A stretch of DNA of 64,000 bases, taken from Sulfitobacter sp. M39 (GTDB lineage Bacteria > Pseudomonadota > Alphaproteobacteria > Rhodobacterales > Rhodobacteraceae). Under the pieces are notes generated by a model, which was not told the DNA's origin, did not search any database, and was given only the letters and a program-made list of their open reading frames with translations. This document shows positions 17,828 through 27,727 of this stretch, in pieces; the stretch's first letter is position 1, and each line of letters opens with the position of its first letter. The stretch covers positions 1,612,001-1,676,000 of the forward strand of contig NZ_WMDZ01000001.1 of assembly GCF_021735935.1 (NCBI RefSeq). Reading direction: 5' to 3'. The translations under genes were made by a program, and so were the position numbers.

Positions 17828-19684
17828 ATGTCAGCCGATAGCCCGCGCACTGCCAGCCAGCCCAAACCCGCCACCCAATATCCCATGACAGAAGAGGAGA
17901 TCGCCCAAGCTGCAGAGCGGCAGTCGAACCTGCTTGTCTTGCGCAAGGTGGCCCCGTACCTGTGGCCCGACGATATGCCTTGGGTCAAGAAACGCGTGGT
18001 CTGGGCGCTGATCTTCTTGGTGGTGTCCAAGTTGATTTCTGTTGTTATTCCAGTGCTTTACAAAGACGCGGTGGATGCTCTTGCGAATGAGGGCGTGCCG
18101 TTTCTGGCGCTTGGCGCGGTGGGGCTGACGATCGCCTATGGTATGGCCCGCGCGATGAACGTGGGCTTTCAACAGCTGCGCGACGCGGTCTTTGCCCGTG
18201 TCGGCCAGCGCGCCCTGCGGATGCTTGCGCTGGAGACGTTCGAGCATATCCACAAGCTGTCGATGCGCTATCACATCACGCGCAAGACCGGCGGGCTGAG
18301 CCGGATCATCGAACGCGGGGTCAAGGGTGTGGAATTCCTGCTCCGCTTCCTGCTCTTCTCCATCGGGCCGCTGATTCTGGAGCTGCTGCTGGTCGGCATC
18401 ATCCTGACCGTGCTGTTTGACGCGTGGTATCTGCTGATCGTGACGGTCACCATCGGGCTTTACGTCTGGTTTACCTTCGCGGTGACCGAGTGGCGCGTGA
18501 AGCTGCGCCGCCAGATGAATGACCGCGACACAGATGCCAATCAAAAGGCCATCGACAGCCTGCTGAACTATGAAACCGTCAAGTATTTCGTCGCCGAACA
18601 GCGCGAGGCGCAGCGCTATGACGCAGCGATGGCGGGCTATGAAGAGGCGGCGATCAAGACGAACTACTCGCTTGCCTTCCTGAACTTCGGCCAGTCGTTG
18701 CTGATCACCTGCGGGTTGGTCGGCGTGATGATCCTGGCCGCCATCGGGGTGCAGAACGGAGATCTCACCGTGGGGGATTTCGTTATGGTCAACGCCTATA
18801 TGGTGCAGTTGACCGTGCCGCTGAACTTCCTTGGTACCGTCTATCGCGAAATCCGGCAGGCGCTGGTCGATATGGGGCAGATGTTCACGCTGCTCGATCA
18901 ACCGGCCGAAATCTCGGACAAGCCCGACGCCCCTGCGCTGCACGTCTCCGGCGGGCGTGTCACGCTAGACAACGTGCGCTTTGGCTATGACGACGACCGA
19001 CAGATCCTCAAGGGCGTGTCGATCGAAGCCGCCCCTGGCGAGATGGTGGCGATTGTCGGCTCTACCGGATCGGGGAAATCCACCATCGGGCGTTTGCTGT
19101 TCCGCTTCTACGATGTGCAGGGCGGTGCCGTGCGCGTGGACGGGCAAGATGTCCGCGATGTGACCCAAGACAGCCTGCACCGCGCGATTGGCGTGGTGCC
19201 TCAGGATACCGTGCTGTTCAACGATACCATCGGCTATAACATCGCCTATGGCCGCGATAACGCCACGCAAGAAGACATCGAAGCGGCAGCAAAATCGGCG
19301 CAGATCCACGACTTTATCCAGCGCTTGCCCCACGGGTATGAAACCGCCGTGGGCGAACGCGGGCTGAAACTGTCGGGGGGGGAAAAGCAGCGAGTCGGTA
19401 TCGCGCGTACCCTGTTGAAAAACCCGCCGATCCTGCTGCTGGACGAAGCAACAAGCGCGCTGGATAGCGAGACGGAGCACGAGATTCAGGATGCCCTGCG
19501 TCAGGCGGGCAAGGGGCGCACGGTGCTGACCATCGCGCACCGTCTGTCCACCGTGGCCGAGGCTGACCGTATCGTCGTGCTGGAACAGGGCGAGGTAATT
19601 GAGCAAGGCACCCATGACGATCTGCTGGCACGCAACGGGCGGTATGCGCAGCTGTGGCAACGCCAGCAATCCGAGGGCGAATAG
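17828..19684 (+). CDS. Atm1/ABCB7-type ABC exporter
   Basis: A 618-residue half-transporter with fused membrane and ATPase domains. About six transmembrane segments precede residue 330. The nucleotide-binding domain shows Walker A GSTGSGKSTI near residue 412, the signature LSGGEKQRVGIARTLL and Walker B ILLLDEATSALDSETE. The N-terminal LRKVAPYLWPDDMPWVKKRV segment and overall length match bacterial Atm1 homologues, which export glutathione-linked metal or persulfide compounds. Substrate is inferred from family. It stands alone with a short leader region upstream. Confidence 0.92.
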   Translation: MSADSPRTASQPKPATQYPMTEEEIAQAAERQSNLLVLRKVAPYLWPDDMPWVKKRVVWALIFLVVSKLISVVIPVLYKDAVDALANEGVPFLALGAVGLTIAYGMARAMNVGFQQLRDAVFARVGQRALRMLALETFEHIHKLSMRYHITRKTGGLSRIIERGVKGVEFLLRFLLFSIGPLILELLLVGIILTVLFDAWYLLIVTVTIGLYVWFTFAVTEWRVKLRRQMNDRDTDANQKAIDSLLNYETVKYFVAEQREAQRYDAAMAGYEEAAIKTNYSLAFLNFGQSLLITCGLVGVMILAAIGVQNGDLTVGDFVMVNAYMVQLTVPLNFLGTVYREIRQALVDMGQMFTLLDQPAEISDKPDAPALHVSGGRVTLDNVRFGYDDDRQILKGVSIEAAPGEMVAIVGSTGSGKSTIGRLLFRFYDVQGGAVRVDGQDVRDVTQDSLHRAIGVVPQDTVLFNDTIGYNIAYGRDNATQEDIEAAAKSAQIHDFIQRLPHGYETAVGERGLKLSGGEKQRVGIARTLLKNPPILLLDEATSALDSETEHEIQDALRQAGKGRTVLTIAHRLSTVAEADRIVVLEQGEVIEQGTHDDLLARNGRYAQLWQRQQSEGE

Positions 19685-19715
19685 CTGGCGTTACTAAGGT
19701 CTGGTAGGCGCGGGT

Positions 19716-20174
19716 TTATTCCTCCGCGATAGCCTTGTCGGTGAGCTTGTCCAGCGCGCCGGTCATTTTGGTCAGGTATGCCGCGTCATCGGGCAACCCG
19801 TGGTCTGCGGCCAATGTGGCGGGGTCGTGGTAGCTGACATGCACCATGCCGCTGTCATCGACATAGGCCAGCACACGCATGGGCAGGTCCAGACCGGCGG
19901 TCTGACCGTCCAGCATCGCAGGCGTGCCCAGCTTGGGGTTGCCAAAGATCAGCAGCGTGGTCGGGCGCAGCTCCATATCCACTTTGGTCGCTCCTTCGGC
20001 GTGGTCCACGCGGGCAAAGACCGTGGCACCGGCTTCGGTCACGGCTGCTTCCAGACGGTCGATTGTGTCGGGCACGGAATGGGGGCTCATCTTGGTGATG
20101 ATGTCGGCGGCGGCGGGCAGGGCGGCCAACGTCGTCAGGGCGAGCGTTGTCGCGGCGAGTGTCTTGCGGATCAT
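19716..20174 (-). CDS. Periplasmic DUF302 domain protein
   Basis: A 152-residue protein with a cleavable signal peptide (MIRKTLAATTLALTTLAALP, cut after AAA) and a DUF302 domain. The domain shows the SVPDTIDRLEAAVTEAGATVFARVDHAEGA pattern in two parts and the TTLLIFGNPKLGTPAM segment, both characteristic. The start at 20174 sits just behind a GAGAG ribosome binding site on the minus strand. DUF302 proteins are widespread small envelope proteins of unclear function. It is convergent with the ABC exporter and divergent from the efflux gene. Confidence 0.88.
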   Translation of the reverse strand: MIRKTLAATTLALTTLAALPAAADIITKMSPHSVPDTIDRLEAAVTEAGATVFARVDHAEGATKVDMELRPTTLLIFGNPKLGTPAMLDGQTAGLDLPMRVLAYVDDSGMVHVSYHDPATLAADHGLPDDAAYLTKMTGALDKLTDKAIAEE

Positions 20175-20409
20175 GAGGTCTCTCCTTCGGTTTGCGCGGC
20201 CCGCAGGCCACGGCTTCCCTATGGAACCTAGTACGCCTTGCCCCATGAACGAGCAAAATTCGATCAACAAGCAGTGAATTGCCGGTATATGCATACAAAC
20301 AACATGGTGCATTCTTGCCGTCGGGGGCATATGTGCTAGCTCAGCGCTGGCCGAGCGCCACGACGCGCGGCACCCCCACAGCCTTGCCCATAAATTTGAA
20401 GGACTACCC

Positions 20410-21636
20410 ATGCCTGCCGGAATGTTCCGTACCGCCCTTATTCTTGGCTCTATCTGTGTGACAGGTCCTTTTGCCATCGACATGTATCTGCCTGCCTTGC
20501 CCGCGATCGAAGAGGCGCTGGATGTCTCTGTCTCGGCGGCCCAGATCACGCTGGTCGCCTATTTCCTCGCCTACGGCGTGTCGCAGCTGGTCTATGGGCC
20601 ACTGTCCGACCAGATCGGGCGCAAAAAGACCCTTGCCATCGGGATGAGCATTTTCTGCGTCGGCGCGGTGATCTGTGCTGTCGCCCCCGACATCGAGACG
20701 CTGGTCTTGGGGCGTCTGGTGCAGGGCATCGGCGGGGCGACGGTGATGGTCATTCCCCGTGCCATTGTGCGCGATATGTACACCGGTGCGCAGGCGACGC
20801 GGTTGATGTCGTCGATCATGCTGGTGATCTCGGTCTCGCCCATGCTGGCCCCCTTGGCGGGCAGCGCGGTGGTCAGCTTTGGCAGCTGGCGCGAGATTTT
20901 CCTCGCCCTTGCGATCCTTGCGGCGGCGACGTTGACGATGGCGCAGATCGCGCTGCCTGAAACGCTGACCGCAGACAAGCGCCGCAAGGTCAATCTGCGC
21001 GAGCTGTCGCGCAGTTGTGGTATTCTGTTCCGCGATCCGGTGTTCGTCGGCCTGACCTTTATTGCGGGTTTCGGCATGGCGAGCTTCTTTTTGTTTATCT
21101 CCAGCGCGTCCTTCGTCTACACCGGTCAATTCGGGCTGACCCCGACCGAGTTCTCGCTGGCCTTCGCCTTTAACGCGGTGGGGTTCTTTATCGCCACCCA
21201 AGCGGCGGGGCGTCTGGCGGATATGTGGGGGCTTGCCACGCTGATCGGGCGCGGTGTCACCGGCTTTGCCGTCTGCTCTGCGCTGTTGACGGGCGTAGTG
21301 CTGGCCGGTTTCGGCACGCTGCCGGTGCTGTTGATCGGGCTGTTTCTGGCCTATTCCTTTCTGGGGGTCGTGGTGCCGTCGGCGATGGTCGCGGCGCTGG
21401 ATGCCCACGGGCGGCGCGCGGGTATGGCATCGTCACTCAGCGGGAGCTTGACGATGCTGACCGGTGCCTTTTGCATCGCTGCGACGACGCCGTTCTTTGA
21501 CGGCACCGCCGTGCCCATGGTGGTGAGCATCGCGCTTTGTGGTGTGGCCGCATTGGGGCTGGTGATCTTTACCATGCCCAAGCTGCGCCAGCAGCAGGAT
21601 GCTGCGGCGGCCGATCAGATGCCCGCCGCGGCCTAA
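20410..21636 (+). CDS. Bcr/CflA-family multidrug efflux MFS transporter
   Basis: A 408-residue, 12-helix drug:H+ antiporter. It has the family motif near TM1-TM2 (DMYLPALPAIEEALDVS) and the loop 2-3 MFS motif YGPLSDQIGRKKTLAIGM. The next loop carries GRLVQGIGGATVMVIPRAIVRD (shown across two helices), which marks Bcr/CflA. Substrate unknown. AAGGAC upstream of ATG is a fair ribosome binding site. It runs tail to tail into the RND permease gene with only 3 bp between the stops. Confidence 0.92.
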   Translation: MPAGMFRTALILGSICVTGPFAIDMYLPALPAIEEALDVSVSAAQITLVAYFLAYGVSQLVYGPLSDQIGRKKTLAIGMSIFCVGAVICAVAPDIETLVLGRLVQGIGGATVMVIPRAIVRDMYTGAQATRLMSSIMLVISVSPMLAPLAGSAVVSFGSWREIFLALAILAAATLTMAQIALPETLTADKRRKVNLRELSRSCGILFRDPVFVGLTFIAGFGMASFFLFISSASFVYTGQFGLTPTEFSLAFAFNAVGFFIATQAAGRLADMWGLATLIGRGVTGFAVCSALLTGVVLAGFGTLPVLLIGLFLAYSFLGVVVPSAMVAALDAHGRRAGMASSLSGSLTMLTGAFCIAATTPFFDGTAVPMVVSIALCGVAALGLVIFTMPKLRQQQDAAAADQMPAAA

Positions 21637-21639
21637 GGG

Positions 21640-24600
21640 TCATTCTGCCGGTGGGGTATGGGCCGGCGGTCCGGTGTCCTCCCACTGGATCACGGTTGTT
21701 TGCAGCCTGCGTGCGTCGCGCGCCAGCGCCCAGTCCTGCGCGGATTTGCTGGCGCGCCCCAGTGACATCTTGGCGAGCAGCCGCGCGATCCAGCGGGCGT
21801 AGGTGGTGGCCCACACGCGGATCGCCAGCATTGACGGGGTGACCAGCAGCGTCAGAACCGTGGCGATGCCCAGACCAAAGACCACCGCCGTTGCCAACTG
21901 TTTCCACCATAGCGCCGTGGGGCTGTCGATGGTGTAGCCGCCATTGGCAAAGTCGAGGCTAAGCCCGAACATCATCGGCGCAAGCCCTGCCATTGTGGTG
22001 ATGGTGGTCAGCAAAACGGGGCGGATACGGGCCTGCGCCGTGCGAATGATCGCCTCGATCCGCGGCATGTACTGGCTGAACTCCTGATAGGTATCGATCA
22101 GGATGATGTTATTGTTCACCACAATCCCCGCCAGCGCCACGATCCCCGTGCCCGTCATGATGATCGAGAACGTCTGATCCATCACCAACATACCAATCAG
22201 CACGCCCGTGGTCGATAGCACCACCGCCAGCAGCACCAGCACCGAGTTGTAGATGCTGTTGAACTGCGCCAGCAGGATGATGAACATCAACCCCAGTGCC
22301 GCGGTAAAGGCCGAGGACAAGAAAGCCTGACTTTCGGCCTGATCCTCTTGGTCGCCGGTCCATTCATAGCTGACGCCCGCGGGCAGGGGCCGGGTTTCCA
22401 GCCATTTGGTCAGCTCCGCAATCCGTTCGTTGGCATTGATCGGGATCATCCGCAGAGTGCCATTGTCCAGCTCTTGTTGCAGATCGACGCCTTGGGCGGC
22501 ATTGGTCCGGTTGGTGATCCTGAAGGACGCGCCCTCGGGCCCCGTGATATCGCCCGCGTCCCCCGCAGGGCGCATCGTGGCGAGGGTGATTGTCGTCTCG
22601 CCCGCCTGTGCCGTGCCCGTTTGCGCGGTGCCTGCCTGTGCCGTGCCTTGGGAGGCATCCACCGTGCGCACCAGCTTGACCAGCCCGGGGAAGACATCGG
22701 CCTTCACATCAAGATAGCGTTTCTGATCGATCCGGTTGATCTCTGCCAGCTTGGGCACGGGGGTGCGGGTGATGAAATTCGACAGCGGCACCAGCCCGTC
22801 CGCCGTGCGCACCTTCAGCGTGTCCAACGTGCTAAGCACACGGTCTTCTTGCGGCAGGCGCACCCTGATCTCGATCTCTTCGTCAGAGCTGTCGACCCGC
22901 ATCGTGTCCAGCAGCAGCCCGCGGGTGACCAGCTGTACCATTGCGCCGACGGTGACCACATCAGCCCCGTATTGCCCCGCCTTGGCGACATCTACGTCGA
23001 TCTGCCAGTCGATGCCGGGCAGGGGGCGGGTGTCTTCGATCAGGGTCAGGCCGGGGGTTTTCTCGAAGGTGTCACGGGCCTGTGCCGTCGCGGCGATCAG
23101 ATCGGTGAAACTGTCGGATTTCAGACGCAGATGCACCGGCTTGCCCGACGCGGGGCCGCGCGCCTGTGCGAGGATTTCGATCTTGATGCCGGGGATCGCG
23201 CTCAGCTCTTCCGTGAGCTCTGCGATCACGATGTCGCCGTCCAGTTCCGGACGCAGGGCGCGGTCTTCCCACGGGATGGTTTCAAGCTGCACCTGACCGA
23301 TGCTGTCCTTGGGGGCCTGCGCCCCGCCGGTATTGCTGTCCAGCCCGCCTTCACCGGCAAAGGCAAAGGCGGTAGAGACTCCGGGATGCGCCAGTACGAT
23401 CGCCTCAGCCTGCTGCATGATCGCGTCTTTTTCCGCCAGCGACAGGTTGCCCCGGGCCAGCACATAGACGATCGCCTGCTCGGGTTCGGATTCGACAAAG
23501 AATTCCACGCCTTTGCTGTTGTTGCCAAAGAAGATCATCGTGGTGCCGACAAAGACAAAGACGACCCCCGCGACCACCAGCGGCATCACCGGATTGCCCG
23601 CGATAAAGGCAATGACCCGCCCGAAGGCTGATCGACGGTAGCCGGCCTTGATCACGGTGGGCTCTTTGCGAAACAGCCGCGATGTGACCCAGCGGCCCCC
23701 GCGGCCCATGCGGGTGAACAGCGCGAAAAAGCTGGTCAGCCCCAAAAGCACGCCCGATATCGCCACCGCCACCAGCGCGCAGAGCACGGCGATGCAGATA
23801 AAGACCACGGCAAAGACCGGAATGACCGAGCCAAGGATATCCAGCCCGTCCATGCCCGCGAACTGCGCCGAGATCACGGCAAACAGCGGTTGCATCAGCG
23901 CCAGCGGCAGGGCGATCATCGCGGCGACAATTGGAAACAGCAGCAGATGCAGATAGAACCGCAGTTTGGCGATGGCAGTCATATTCTGCGCCATCCAGCG
24001 TTCCAGCCGTCCGGTGACGCCGCCCATGACGGGCAGATAGATCAGCGCCACCACAAGCGAGGCGGAGAGCACAAAGATCAGCGTGACCGGCAACATGCCC
24101 ATGAATTCCCCCGGGACGCCGGGCCAGAACAACATGGGCAGGAACGCGCAAAGCGTGGTCGCGGTGGACGAGATGATGGGCCAGAACATGCGTTTGGCAG
24201 CCTCGACATAGGCGGCCATGGGGCCTTCGCCTTGTTGCTGGCGCGCGTCGGCATATTCCACCACAACAATCGCGCCATCCACCAGCATCCCCACCGCTAG
24301 GATCAGCCCGAACATCACGATGTTCGAGATGGAAATCCCCATCAGTGCGAGAAAGGCAAAACACAGCAGGAACGACGTGGGAATCGCAAAGCCCACCAGC
24401 AGGGCCGCACGGATCCCCAGGGCGGCCAGCACCACGATCATCACCAATGCAATTGCGGTAAAGACCGACCCCAGAAGCTGCTGCACCATACTGTCGACAA
24501 TGCGGCTTTGATCGTTCGACGTGCCAAGCGTGACAGCGGCTTTCAGCCCCTCGGGCCAAGCGGCGCTTTGGGCGGCGACGATCTCTTTCACCTGCGTGGA

Positions 24601-25482
24601 GGTGTCGATCAGGTTATAGCCCTTGCGTTTGACCACCTGCAGCGCCAGCGTCTTTTCCCCGTTGAACCGCGCGGTGCCTTCGCGGTCTTCAAAGGTCAGG
24701 TTGATGGTCGCCAGATCGCCCAGTGTCACCACGCGGTCGCCGTTGGTCTTAACCGGCAGCGCATAGACATCGCGCGGTTCATCAAAGGAGGACGGGATCT
24801 TGACCGAGAAACTGCCCTGATCCGACTGCACTTCACCCGCGGCAATCAGCTGGTTATTGTTCTGCACCACATTGATCAGCTCGCCCGCGGTCACGTCATA
24901 GGCTTCCAGCCGCAAGGGATCGATCAGCACCTCAAGCATCTCGTCACGGTCGCCCGCCAACCCTGCTTCAAGCACCGCATCCACGCCTTCCAGCGCGTCC
25001 TGCAGATCACGTGCGACGCGGGCCATAGTACGTTCGGGCACGGGGCCGGTGAGGTTGACGATGATGATGGGGAATTCGGAAAAGTTGATCTCTGTGATCG
25101 AATATTTCTCGTAGCCTTCGGGGAATTTGGATTCTGCCGTGCTCATCGCGTCGCGCACGTCGGCCATGATCTTGGACTTGTCCCAGCCGAATTCGAACTC
25201 CAGCGCGACACCGGCGTAGTTTTCGGCGGCGGTGCCGGTCATGGTCTTCAGGCCGTCCAGATCGGAAAGCTCCGTCTCCATCGGTTTGACCAGCAGGGTT
25301 TCGCTATCCGCGGCAGAGATGCCCGGAAACTGGACCGAGACGAAAAGCGCGGGGATCTCGATGTCAGGCTCGCCCTCTTTGGGCAGGGTAGAATAGGCAT
25401 AGCCCCCCACCACGAGGCTCAGCAGGATAAACGCCATGACCATGCGGGCACGGCCCGCGGCCCAATCGACCATGCCGCTCAT
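21640..25482 (-). CDS. RND efflux permease (AcrB/HAE type)
   Basis: A 1280-residue inner-membrane proton-driven efflux pump subunit, longer than the usual 1030-1050. Two halves with large periplasmic loops are visible. The TM4 motif reads GMLVDGAIVVVE where most pumps have two consecutive Asp residues, so one proton-relay Asp is replaced by Gly. TM10 reads GIVVNNNIILID. Extra length comes from a central segment with additional membrane stretches (near residues 510-610) and a periplasmic insert carrying three GTAQA-type repeats (coded at 22603-22647). Its ATG overlaps the adaptor gene stop by 4 bp. Substrate unknown. Confidence 0.92.
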   Translation of the reverse strand: MSGMVDWAAGRARMVMAFILLSLVVGGYAYSTLPKEGEPDIEIPALFVSVQFPGISAADSETLLVKPMETELSDLDGLKTMTGTAAENYAGVALEFEFGWDKSKIMADVRDAMSTAESKFPEGYEKYSITEINFSEFPIIIVNLTGPVPERTMARVARDLQDALEGVDAVLEAGLAGDRDEMLEVLIDPLRLEAYDVTAGELINVVQNNNQLIAAGEVQSDQGSFSVKIPSSFDEPRDVYALPVKTNGDRVVTLGDLATINLTFEDREGTARFNGEKTLALQVVKRKGYNLIDTSTQVKEIVAAQSAAWPEGLKAAVTLGTSNDQSRIVDSMVQQLLGSVFTAIALVMIVVLAALGIRAALLVGFAIPTSFLLCFAFLALMGISISNIVMFGLILAVGMLVDGAIVVVEYADARQQQGEGPMAAYVEAAKRMFWPIISSTATTLCAFLPMLFWPGVPGEFMGMLPVTLIFVLSASLVVALIYLPVMGGVTGRLERWMAQNMTAIAKLRFYLHLLLFPIVAAMIALPLALMQPLFAVISAQFAGMDGLDILGSVIPVFAVVFICIAVLCALVAVAISGVLLGLTSFFALFTRMGRGGRWVTSRLFRKEPTVIKAGYRRSAFGRVIAFIAGNPVMPLVVAGVVFVFVGTTMIFFGNNSKGVEFFVESEPEQAIVYVLARGNLSLAEKDAIMQQAEAIVLAHPGVSTAFAFAGEGGLDSNTGGAQAPKDSIGQVQLETIPWEDRALRPELDGDIVIAELTEELSAIPGIKIEILAQARGPASGKPVHLRLKSDSFTDLIAATAQARDTFEKTPGLTLIEDTRPLPGIDWQIDVDVAKAGQYGADVVTVGAMVQLVTRGLLLDTMRVDSSDEEIEIRVRLPQEDRVLSTLDTLKVRTADGLVPLSNFITRTPVPKLAEINRIDQKRYLDVKADVFPGLVKLVRTVDASQGTAQAGTAQTGTAQAGETTITLATMRPAGDAGDITGPEGASFRITNRTNAAQGVDLQQELDNGTLRMIPINANERIAELTKWLETRPLPAGVSYEWTGDQEDQAESQAFLSSAFTAALGLMFIILLAQFNSIYNSVLVLLAVVLSTTGVLIGMLVMDQTFSIIMTGTGIVALAGIVVNNNIILIDTYQEFSQYMPRIEAIIRTAQARIRPVLLTTITTMAGLAPMMFGLSLDFANGGYTIDSPTALWWKQLATAVVFGLGIATVLTLLVTPSMLAIRVWATTYARWIARLLAKMSLGRASKSAQDWALARDARRLQTTVIQWEDTGPPAHTPPAE
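22603..22647 (-). repeat. 15-bp tandem repeat (x3) inside the RND permease gene
   Basis: Three consecutive 15-bp units code GTAQA, GTAQT and GTAQA in the second periplasmic region. Outer units are nearly identical and the middle one diverges at synonymous and one non-synonymous position, which suggests slippage followed by drift. Confidence 0.75.
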
Positions 25483-26729
25483 TCCGGGGCCTCGTCACGG
25501 AAGGTCGGGGTCACGGTCACGCCTGCGGTGACATATTCCTGTCCCAGAACGATGACATTCGCCTGCGCGGGCAGGCCGGTGACCCAGATCCCCTCAGGCG
25601 TGTCGCGCACAAGCGTGACCGCGGCGAAATCAACGGTATTCTCGGCGTCGATCAGACGCACGCCAAGGGTGCCGTCATCATTCAGCGTCAGGGCCGATTG
25701 CGGCAGCAGATGCGCCTCGACCCCGGCCGAGGCGATGGCGATTTCGGCGGTCTGGCCGTCGCGGATGCTCAGATCAGAGTTGGGCACCTCGATTTCCACC
25801 TGAAAGGTGCGCGTCGTCGGATCGGAGGCGCGCGAGATAAAGGTGACGGTGCCCGCGATCTGACGCTCGCCCGCGGCCAGCCGCGCCTGCGCCTGCGCAC
25901 CAAGGCTGACGCGGTCAACCTCGGTCTCGGGGACAAAGCCCACCAGTTTGATCGGGTTAAGCTGGATCACCTGCGCGCAGAGCGATCCGGTTTGCAGCAG
26001 GCTGCCAAGCTCTGCGGTGTCGCTTTCCAGCAGCCCCTCGAACGGCGCGGTGAGGGTCAGCCGGTTAATCTCGGCCTGGGTGCTGGCAACAGCGGCCTCC
26101 GCAGCCTCAATGCCAGAGTAGGCCGCATTCAACCCCGCCTCGGCAGAGCTGAGGGCGGCGCGCGCGGCGGCGACAGCAGCTTCGGCGGTGGCCAGCGTGG
26201 TCTGCGACGAAAACCCGCCTTCGCCCAGTTTTTGTGCGGCGTTCAGCTTTATCAGGGTTTCATCCAGACGCGCCTGCGCCTCGGCCACGCGGGCCTGGGC
26301 CTCGGGGACGCGGGATTGTGCTTCGTCGCGGCGGGCCTGCGCCTCTGCCTGTTGCGCGCCACGGGTGCCGGGGTCCAGCTCGCACAGCACATCGCCCGCG
26401 TTCACGGTCGCGCCCTTGCGCAGCGGGGCCGATACCACAACGGCAGAGGTTTCCGCCTTGACCGCCACCTGCCGCGCCGCCGTGGTCTGACCGCGCACGA
26501 TCACGGCAGAGGCGAGCGGTGCCGCCACGCTGCGCTGCACCACGACCTTCACCCGCGCGGGCTCTGCCACATCGGACGGGGACGCGGTATCGGCGCTGTC
26601 GGCATCCGTCGCAGGGGCAGGAGGTTGCGCGGCCCCCTGTGCCAGCCCCAACAGGGCGTCACGTTCGAAGATTGCCATATACATCAGGGCGGAAACGGCG
26701 ATGGCCGCAAGAAGGGGGAAGATACGCAT
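25479..26729 (-). CDS. RND efflux periplasmic adaptor subunit
   Basis: A 416-residue membrane fusion protein. It starts with a membrane anchor (FPLLAAIAVSALMYMAIF), then shows the biotinyl-lipoyl half motif (VVVSAPLRKGATVNAGDVLCELD), a long alpha-helical hairpin with Ala/Glu heptads (about residues 125-225), a second lipoyl half (LTAPFEGLLESDTAELGSLL) and beta-barrel segments. It couples the permease to an outer-membrane channel; no TolC-type gene is nearby. The pair forms one operon, probably driven from 26730-26959, where a TGAACT/AGTTCA palindrome lies. Confidence 0.92.
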   Translation of the reverse strand: MRIFPLLAAIAVSALMYMAIFERDALLGLAQGAAQPPAPATDADSADTASPSDVAEPARVKVVVQRSVAAPLASAVIVRGQTTAARQVAVKAETSAVVVSAPLRKGATVNAGDVLCELDPGTRGAQQAEAQARRDEAQSRVPEAQARVAEAQARLDETLIKLNAAQKLGEGGFSSQTTLATAEAAVAAARAALSSAEAGLNAAYSGIEAAEAAVASTQAEINRLTLTAPFEGLLESDTAELGSLLQTGSLCAQVIQLNPIKLVGFVPETEVDRVSLGAQAQARLAAGERQIAGTVTFISRASDPTTRTFQVEIEVPNSDLSIRDGQTAEIAIASAGVEAHLLPQSALTLNDDGTLGVRLIDAENTVDFAAVTLVRDTPEGIWVTGLPAQANVIVLGQEYVTAGVTVTPTFRDEAPE

Positions 26730-26814
26730 TCGGGCCTCGGTTCAGTGAAACGCGGGCGTTGCGGCACCGCAGTATGTCGTATGCTATAGGGCCAAATGCT
26801 TAAGCGAATAAAAC

Positions 26815-26830
26815 TGAACTGCATAGTTCA
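26815..26830. promoter_or_regulatory. Palindromic operator candidate upstream of the RND operon
   Basis: TGAACT and AGTTCA are perfect 6-bp arms around GCAT, set in an AT-rich stretch 86 bp upstream of the adaptor start. Such symmetric sites are typical of TetR- or MarR-type repressors of efflux genes, but no regulator gene lies beside it, so the assignment is inference. Confidence 0.4.
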
Positions 26831-26959
26831 CTATTAAAAAAAACTTGCGACATGCGACCTTGTGAACAACGCGTGGGTCACTTGCTGTGCAGCCAAGCCC
26901 TTGGCAGCCCCGCAGCCGCAGGTTAAGAGGGGCGTTAAATCAGGCGGGACGGGTACCAC

Positions 26960-27673
26960 ATGAGCGATACAGACAGTTTCATCGACGAAGTAAACGAAGA
27001 GGTCCGCCGCGACCGGTTCTACTTTATGCTCAAACGCTATGGCTGGATTGCGGTGCTTGCCGTAATCCTGCTGGTCGGCGGGGCCGCGTGGAACGAATAC
27101 CAAAAAGCGCAGGCCCGCGCAGAGGCGGAAACCCTTGGCGACGCGATGTTTGCAGCGCTTTCCGCCGAGGATACAGCCGCCCGCGCTGCCGCCTTTGAAA
27201 ACATCGAGGCTACAAACCCCCGCGCCGGTGCCATGCTGGGCTTGCTAACAGCTGCAGAACAAGCCGAAGCAGGCGAGACCGACGCCGCCGTCGCCACCTT
27301 GAACGGCATCGGGCTGGATGCGGATGTGCCCGCGATCTACCGCGAAATCGCCCAGTTCAAGGCGATTACCCTGCAAGGATCGGATATGCCCGCCAATGAA
27401 CGCCGTCTGGCGTTGGAAAATCTGGCGCAGCCGGGCAGCAGCCTGCGCTTGCTGGCGCAAGAACAACTGGCCATGATCGACATCGAAGAAGACGCCCCCG
27501 AGGCGGCGATCGAACGCTATCAGGGTATCCTGAACGATGCGGATGTGACCTCGGACTTGCAACAACGCGCCCTTCAGGTGATTGTCGCCTTGGGGGGGGA
27601 TCCGCAAATGGGTACCGCAGCCCCCGCGCCGCAAACGGACACCGTGCCGGCGCTGGATGCAGACAATAACTAA
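26960..27673 (+). CDS. YfgM-like membrane-anchored TPR protein
   Basis: A 237-residue protein with an N-terminal cytoplasmic segment (EVNEEVRRDRFYFMLKRYGW), one membrane helix (IAVLAVILLVGGAAW) and TPR-like periplasmic repeats. In other proteobacteria YfgM homologues lie directly before bamB and der, interact with the Sec translocon and assist periplasmic folding. The same order here (YfgM, BamB, Der) supports the call. Confidence 0.85.
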   Translation: MSDTDSFIDEVNEEVRRDRFYFMLKRYGWIAVLAVILLVGGAAWNEYQKAQARAEAETLGDAMFAALSAEDTAARAAAFENIEATNPRAGAMLGLLTAAEQAEAGETDAAVATLNGIGLDADVPAIYREIAQFKAITLQGSDMPANERRLALENLAQPGSSLRLLAQEQLAMIDIEEDAPEAAIERYQGILNDADVTSDLQQRALQVIVALGGDPQMGTAAPAPQTDTVPALDADNN

Positions 27674-27727
27674 TCCTGCCTGAACCCTTCAGGTGACACG
27701 GACTTAAAGAGCAAAGCGAGCAGGGCC

